A stretch of DNA of 64,000 nt from Armigeres subalbatus (Eukaryota > Arthropoda > Insecta > Diptera > Culicidae): positions 20,049,357 through 20,113,356 of the forward strand of contig NC_085140.1 in NCBI RefSeq assembly GCF_024139115.2, read 5' to 3'. Shown in pieces: positions 58,028 to 64,000 of the stretch. Below the pieces are notes generated by a model. That model had not been told where the DNA came from. It did not search any database and saw nothing but the letters and a program-made list of their open reading frames with translations. Position 1 is the stretch's first letter, and each line of letters opens with the position of its first letter. Both the position numbers and the translations under genes were made by a program.

Positions 58028-58287
58028 CACTCACAAAAAACTCCGCATTATATTCATGAGTTTACACATGGATTTTTGCAATGGGGGTTGCCAAATGCAT
58101 TCCATATTTTTGACACATATATTTCATGCGCCCGCATGAATTACATGAGCGTTCATACATACTATCTATGTGGGTCATCGTATCCATGTGTGAATTTGTA
58201 TGCAATTTGGTATATGCCGACACATGATATGCATATTTCAAAATACATGGATTTTTGCCATAAAGTATGTGTCGATTTTCCTGAGTG
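58028..58287. mobile_element. Short MITE with TA flanks
   Basis: CACTCA...TGAGTG ends with TA on each side (58026-58027 and 58288-58289). Inside are repeated CATG-containing palindromic words. The inverted ends are short, so this call is tentative. Confidence 0.4.
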
Positions 58288-58448
58288 TATTTTTTCACCC
58301 ATTTAGGAGTAAACGACAATCATTTTCAAACCGATACAACATTCTCGAAATGTGTATTTTTTCACACATTTAAAGTTGTCAAATTTTCACCATTTTCTGA
58401 CAGTCACATACTTTTTTACTCATTAATGAGTTTCTGAGTTTATCCGTG

Positions 58449-58850
58449 TTGAAAACTCCAGTAAACATACTGTGCCAATATATTAATTTTGTTTTAAAAA
58501 CTTCAATGTTGGAAAATAAAAGTTCGACGTGTAGATCCTTGCCTTGCAGCTTTATATTCAAGTTAACAAAATGCTTGGTGACATCTACTAGAGAAGCTAT
58601 CCATTCACCTATTCAAGATCATTCAGCTCGACCTTTGATTTCCCTTTATCTGGTAAAGAGAGTGCGATTTCCTTTCGAAAAGAAAAAAAAAATCTTTCAA
58701 GCATTGGCTAAGTCAGCGAATTTCCCGCTAATACAGCAAATCTACGTATTCTGGTTCCTTTTCTGTCAATATCATTTGGATTTGGTGGTGATTGAGCTCT
58801 CTCGCGTTGATAAAGTTGCCCATCACAAAGTAAAGTGATATTACTTTTGC
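58449..58850 (-). pseudogene. hAT transposase fragment (ZBED-like group), upstream part
   Basis: On the minus strand, with one frame change, KGKSKVELNDLE is followed by IGEWIASLVDVTKHFVNLN and IKLQGKDLHVELLFSNIEVF. This matches the central region of hAT transposases related to ZBED5/SCAND3-type proteins (recognised from family wording). The frame is cut at 58448 by the element 55663-58448 and resumes at 55662. It is dead. Confidence 0.7.
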
Positions 58851-58854
58851 ATTA

Positions 58855-58940
58855 TTGACACGATGAAACTACCCAGCCGAGAAAACTTTCTGAACCGAAC
58901 CGGGAATCGAACCCAGCCTCCTTCATCATGGTCTTGCATC
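58855..58940 (-). repeat. tRNA-derived SINE fragment
   Basis: The minus strand reads GCAAGACCATGATGAAGGAG and then GGCTGGGTTCGATTCCCGG, the B-box arm of a Feilai-like head. Flanking body sequence is unlike the two good Feilai copies, so this is a related or degraded SINE. Confidence 0.5.
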
Positions 58941-59234
58941 AGAAGAACTGTTTTATTTTTCTAAAACACCGAACATCTTTAATTTTTACCCTTTCTGTCG
59001 AAGTATCCTAAATTTTACTTTGATTTCGTAACGCATCCATGTTGTAATTAATAAAAAAATATGATTGTTAGCAAGGTTGAAAATTGATAAGTCGATATAC
59101 GTGAATTATTATTCATGATGATGATGATACTACCATCTATTGTAGCAAGGCACCTGCCGATAGCACTGGCCATATCTGACAAACGATTTGATCACGATTT
59201 TACTACTGTTTGTATTTCATCAGACGGCAAAACA

Positions 59235-60040
59235 TACTTTTGCATATAAACGATAAAGACGGATCCATAAAAAACTGGAAAACGATCCATAAATAACATC
59301 TGAATATTCCTTAAAATGTTACCATAAATCCATAAAATAGTTAATGAGATTCCATAAAGAATAATTTTTCGATCCATAACTAAGCCAATATTTAGCAATT
59401 AATTGGGAAATATGTTCCATTAACATAGTCAAGAAAAACAATAAAATTCTTGCTATTTTCCCATGAAAAATGACAAATGATCCATAAATCTTTGGAAAAT
59501 GATCCATAAAAAACTATATTTTGATCCATAAAACTTCAAATTTGCGCATTTTTTTATCGTGATGATGATCCATAATTTCAGTAATATGATCCATAATTTT
59601 AGTCATATGATCCATAATTCTGGCCATTTGATCCATAACTTTGTTCAAATGATCCATAGTTTTGTTGATATGATCCATAAATTTTGATAAATGATCCATA
59701 GATTTTATAAAATGTGTGGATCAATTAATATGGTTTCATTGGCCTTCTTTCAAAAAGCATTATGGATCACATTATCAAAATTATGGATCATATGATCAAA
59801 ATTATGGATCATATGGCTGAAATTATGGATCATCAGGATATAAATTGCGCAAATTTGAAATTTTATGGATCAATTTATAGTTTTTATGGATCATTTTTCA
59901 AAGTTTTATGGATCATAAAAATATTCTTTATGGAATCTCTCGAACTATTTTATGGATTTATGGTAGCGTTTTATGGAACATTCAGATGTTATTTATGGAT
60001 CGTTTTTCATTCTTTTATGGATCGTTTTTCCACATTGAAC
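59235..60040. repeat. Long inverted repeat built of GATCCATAA words
   Basis: The left half (59270-59700) is full of GATCCATAA words spaced 20-35 bp apart and the right half (59760-60030) of the inverse TTATGGATC. The halves pair at larger scale: ATCCATAAATAACATCTGAA (59290) is matched inversely by TTCAGATGTTATTTATGGAT (59980). The centre is near 59730. Periodic MDH-type reading frames are by-products. Confidence 0.85.
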
Positions 60041-61288
60041 GGTGCAAAGTAAGGGCTGCCTCATCAGACTCCTGTATGAAGGGCCAAAAATGGGTGGGGT
60101 GGTTCCATAAGCAGAGACACTTATGCGAATCCACGGGATGAATACAGAATCTCCTTCTAGAAGAAAGTTCGTACATACAATATTATAATTTAGCCCTCGT
60201 TTCCCAGATTGGCCCAATAGATGGGGAGAAGAGCCCGCCTTCTATCCACGAGATGTTAACAACAGGAAGTTGGCGATTCCACTCCTCCTATCCAAATCGC
60301 TTCAATCGGGTGCCCTGATGGTTTTTATGGTATATAATCATATGGTTTCAATATAATTTGGTAATTATATATAATGGAATTCTCTCACCAAGTTTTAATT
60401 CCATGTCCTGGACCTTTCTTCAACGTCAGCTCGTTTTAGATTCATGCCCTTAGAGATCGAAAACCAATAGCTCTTCAAGAGATGTTCTGGTTTAGATCGG
60501 GTAATATGCTTCATTCTGGTTCAAAGATCGAGAAATAGACTTCTTGATTTCTGAAAATATGAAATAAAAAAACGGATGGCAGTATCATACATAATAACAT
60601 AATTGTTTTGATTAATATGAATCTGTATTCTGACTTTTTTGCCTGTCTCTTACAATGAACTTTTTTTTTCAAAATCTTTTTTTTTATATCGTTGTATCAG
60701 AGGATTTATAAACGTGATAAGTACAAGACAACTTTATTTTGGACTGTGGTGAGCTGGTTATTCAACAAAAATTGGCAATAACTCTGCAGTGATCTAATAG
60801 GTGGAAGAATACGTGACGCGCATTAAATTACAAATACATTTCTTCTCTACACATAATATGAAATAACAAAATATGAAAAGTGTTTGCTTATATGTGAACC
60901 ATTTATTTAAGAAACTGCATGTGTGACATTTTTGGGCAAAATTAGATTTTCATATTTTTTGAACCCTCATCCAAAAATACGTATTCTGGCAAAAAAACGT
61001 AAAATTAGTTCGGAAATGTATGATTTTTTTTTTTCGTTTGCTTGAAAAATGTTCCAAATACCCAAAAATCAGTTCATATTCTCATAAAGCGCAAACGCAA
61101 GTTTATAATTTTAAAAAAATCTGATGGTTCATTGGCACAGTTTTAATATTTCCCATGAAAACCCAATAAATCCAATATATTTTCTTTGCACATAACATGT
61201 CGCCCTCCGTTTGATTTATTTTTATAAAACAAATGATAGAAAAAAAGGAAAGTATATATACTTCCTGAAAACTAATGGAATATGTATA
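60041..61288. other. AT-rich interval, nothing recognised
   Basis: Part of the hAT interior or of unrecognised insertions; no coding signal. Confidence 0.4.
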
Positions 61289-61450
61289 GGGGGCCATCCA
61301 CAAAGTACGTCACGCTGCTAGGGGAGGGGGTTCTGAGCAGCGTGACGACTCTCAAAAATTTTTAGAGTTTTATTAAAAAAAGTGTGACGAAGGGGGGAGG
61401 GGGGGTTGAAAATCACCGATTTTTGCGTGACGTACTTTATGGATCTTCCC
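61289..61450. mobile_element. Tc1/mariner-like MITE, 162 bp
   Basis: The ends GGGGGCCATCCACAAAGTAC and, inverted, GGGAAGATCCATAAAGTACG both run into GTACGTCACGC. TA flanks both sides (61287-61288 and 61451-61452). No coding capacity. Confidence 0.75.
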
Positions 61451-61452
61451 TA

Positions 61453-62176
61453 GTACTTAAAAAAAGGGAGATTTTGTGATACTTTACGAATTCCACGTGT
61501 CGTTTATCAACGGCGCTAATATGAATGCCAGGAGCAGTAAGGTTTGCATGATAAAATTCTTCTCCTTTTGATTTCAAGTATAGTTTTGTGTTCAATCACC
61601 GATTCTCAGACAGATTGTTGACAGATTCAATTGTTGCCACGCAAGACCTTTTTGTTTCCAACTGATGGAAGAACTGGAACAGCTACCGGATTTGCCGCCA
61701 AATTCTGCTACCATCGATACCAAGTCCTCCGTTGAAGGTGACGAAGGTCCTACATGATCCATTACGTATGAAAGTTGGTATCCTTTAGATTTCTAGGGAC
61801 ACAGGGACACAGCCATAGATGTTACAGTCTCAATTACTGACAAAACTCCTTTCTGAGGCACTCCAGCATAGAATCATCCAATCATGCAAACATTTGATGA
61901 ACCTGAATGCTTTTCCTTCTCAGCTTTTTGGTTCAAATATGCCACATTTTTGACATAACGATTTTTTTTATACGTGAATTATTCTTCATAAGCCCAAAAT
62001 TATGTTTTTGAAAATTCAATCAAATTGAATGGTTAAGTTTGATAAAAGCCCAATGAAAATCGATTACCCACTTTTACATTTGAGCTACCAGTAAATTAAA
62101 AAAAAAACTAGGGGGTACCTCAAGCTGTGCCATGGTCTGAAGGGGTACCACTCGAGAAAAAGGTTGAGAACCGCTG
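61453..62176. other. hAT right end, no clear coding
   Basis: Subterminal GGGGTACC words lie near 62110-62155; the rest shows no readable transposase N-terminus. Confidence 0.4.
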
Positions 62177-62365
62177 CTCTAGACGCATGTGCTGTGGAGT
62201 GTGGGTTCGATTCCCACCCCGGTTAAAGAAAAAAACTTTTCGTAAAGCGAAAAGTTCTCCACTGGTCCACTGGGTGTTGTGAAATTGTCCTGTCAGCTGT
62301 CTCATGCTATATGTTAAGTGTTCAGTCTGTGCGACCTCAGGTCGAAGACGGTGATTCTGTCTTTT
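62177..62365 (+). repeat. tRNA-derived SINE, 5' head incomplete
   Basis: GTGTGGGTTCGATTCCCACC (B box) is followed by a body with CAGTCTGTGCGACCTCAGGT and CGAAGACGGTG, and a T-rich end near 62360. The A-box half is missing or lies across the hAT insertion. Confidence 0.55.
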
Positions 62366-62599
62366 TAATAAGAAATTTTATAAGCGGTCTCCATCAAAGA
62401 ATGGTCGCCGTTCAGCGCTTTAACGAAGCGGACCATGTCAGCTAGAGCTGACTGGGCGGCATTCTCCGGAAAAATAAATGCCAACGTATTCTTGACCGTC
62501 GCTTCACTGCACATTGCGAAATATTACAGTTTATGGCTAAATAAGTGCCGAAAGCAAGCGCGCGAGTGAATAAAAACGCCTGTTCACAACAAGGTGTGA

Positions 62600-64000
62600 T
62601 CGTCCATTGACTACACTTCTTCTGATGAAGAATCGTTAGAGCACTTATTTGATACTCACTTCCCTGGATGTGTCGATATAACATCTTCGGATGATCCTGA
62701 TGTCTTTTCATGTTCCTATGGGTCTTGGGTTCAAGCTCGTAGAATCATAACTTTTGAACCGATTCAATGGGCACTTAACAGTTTTGCTCCCTACAAATCT
62801 CCAGGGGAGGATGCGATTTATCCCGTTCTACTTCAGAGAGGTTTTGAGCATATCAAACATGTTTTAAAATTCTGGCGGGATGTCACTGTAAAGTTTATCC
62901 CAAAAGGAGGACGTGCTTTGTATGAAGAAGCAAAGAGTTTTAGACCCATCAGTCTGACTTCGTTTCTTCTGAAATGCTTAGAACGTATGTATTATCGATC
63001 ATAACATTCGTGATGACTGTTTATGTTCAGCAAACATGCCTCTTCATGTTAATCAACATGCTTACCAATCTGGAAAGTCCACCGTGACTCTTCTACACAA
63101 GGTTGTCTACGATATCAAGAAAGCATTTGCTCAAAAGCAATCGTGCTTTGGTGCTATCTTAGATATTGAAGGTGCTTTCGACAGCGTGTCTTTTGATGCA
63201 ATATTGGAAGCCGCACGTTGTCATGGGCTACCTAATATAATTACCAAATGGATTCACCAGATGCTTAGAAACCGGCATCTCTACTCGACATTACGTCAAG
63301 CAGCGATTAGGAAATTAAGTGTCTGTGGATGCCCTCAAGGGGGAGTATTGTCTCCACTTTTATGGAATCTCGTTGCAGATACGCTATTGAGGTTACTCAA
63401 TAATGGCGGTTTTCCTACCTATGGATTTGCCCACGACTATCTAACATTGATAGTGGGTTTGTGCATTACTACCTTATTCAACCTGATGCAAAACGCTCTT
63501 CAGCTAGTTGAAAATTGGTGTCGCCAATGTCTTCATCTATTGTTCTTTTCACGGAAAAACGTAACCGTAATCGTATTCGTCCATTACATCTTTTTGGTTC
63601 TGAAATCAATGTAACTGATCAAGTAAAGTATGTGGGTCTAATTTTGGATGCAAAAGCTTTCTGGACTCCTAACATTGAGTTTAGAATCAAAAAGGCTTGT
63701 ATGTGTGCCAATTCGAAGTTAGTAATCGCATGTTGAACTCAAATTGAGGAAATGAATTCAGTTAATACTTTATACCTTATATGGGTACCTGGCTATTCTT
63801 CCATAGCTGGAAACCGAAATGGCTGATGAGTTAGCTCATAAAGGAGCATCACATGACTTTATTGGTTCTGAGCCAGCTATTCCAATATCCAAGTGTTGGG
63901 TGAAGCTTTTGATCAACCCTTGGGCTGTCACTCAGCACTAATGGCATTGTCTGGATTCATGTCATCAAACAAAATTGTATATCCAGGAGCCATCTCTGGT
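62600..64000 (+). mobile_element. LOA-like LINE, decayed, runs off the window
   Basis: Plus-strand RT pieces: HLFDTHFPGCVDITSSDDPD (62640), IQWALNSFAPYKSPGEDAIY (62765), VTVKFIPKGGRALYEEAKSF (62885) and HAYQSGKSTVTLLHKVVYDI followed by AILDIEGAFDSVSFD (motif A, 63155-63200). Then come CPQGGVLSPLLWNLVADTLL (motif B) and GFAHDYLTLIV (motif C, where the first catalytic aspartate is replaced by histidine). Further on an RNase H piece reads WVPGYSSIAGNR and ELAHKGAS (63785-63850). Stops at 62985-63005 and a frame change near 63540 confirm decay. An RT followed by RNase H with this wording fits the LOA clade. Confidence 0.78.

Larger units (their letters stand above)
55663..58448. mobile_element. 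Nonautonomous inverted-repeat element inside the hAT
   Basis: The left end CACGGACAATCTCAGAAACT and the right end (inverted CACGGATAAACTCAGAAACT) are inverted repeats that continue with CATTAATGNGTAAAA and TTTACTC-type words. It splits the hAT transposase frame. Its original length was about 1.2 kb; the rest is the nested Feilai and SINE copies. No transposase. The target duplication is unclear (at most TT). Confidence 0.65.
53649..62176 (-). mobile_element. hAT transposon, 8.5 kb, filled with nested insertions
   Basis: Both ends carry the 16-bp inverted repeat CAGCGGTTCTCAACCT, followed by GGGGTACC-rich subterminal sequence. The flanking octamers TTATAGAC (53641-53648) and CTCTAGAC (62177-62184) agree at six of eight positions, an imperfect 8-bp duplication as expected for hAT. 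Remains of a hAT transposase lie inside on the minus strand. Most of the present length is later insertions: two SINEs, an RTE fragment, a Feilai SINE with its own MITE, further MITEs and an inverted repeat. Confidence 0.75.

Noticed and set aside
59514..60052. MDH-repeat peptides
   Set aside because: Produced by the ATGGATCA(T) words of the inverted repeat on both strands.

Overview
The window looks like nuclear DNA of an Aedes-type mosquito. This rests on three things seen in the sequence: at least two copies of a tRNA-derived SINE that I recognise as Feilai-type, a dense mixture of insect transposons (BEL/Pao, RTE, Jockey-like and LOA-like LINEs, hAT, many short inverted-repeat elements), and short GT-AG introns. 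No database was searched, so all family names rest on motif reading.

Layout. 1-2138 is an uninterrupted AT-only satellite with an 11-bp unit, followed by a 24-bp minisatellite to about 6.25 kb. A rearranged ribosomal protein S24 pseudogene lies at 6.37-7.06 kb. From 7 to 18.7 kb there is no convincing gene, only hairpins, foldback elements, MITEs and a SINE. The only convincing host coding sequence is a family of related exons on the + strand: exon A (18893-21098), a 65-bp intron, exon B (21164-21553) and a large exon C (43565-47838). All three carry the same N-terminal module. Exon C continues into a motor domain with all the sequence motifs of SecA, the bacterial preprotein-translocase ATPase. 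The splice phases of B and C are compatible, so A, B and C could be one gene with a 22-kb transposon-filled intron, or two neighbouring paralogues.

The interval between B and C holds a MITE, a foldback element, an RTE element disrupted by another LINE, a second RTE disrupted by a Feilai SINE, a probable solo LTR, and a SINE carrying 99-bp tandem repeats into which a complete but decayed BEL/Pao retrotransposon has inserted. Downstream of exon C lie Jockey-like LINE remains, hairpins and repeat clusters, then a GC-rich stretch that may be a noncoding first exon (to 53616). An 8.5-kb hAT transposon (53649-62176) has been filled with nested insertions up to three levels deep. The window ends inside a decayed LOA-like LINE.

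What stands out most is the SecA-like motor fused to a large module of unknown function in an insect nuclear locus, with motorless copies of the module next to it. The second candidate novelty is the SINE whose TSD-bounded unit includes a tandem array upstream of its tRNA-like head.
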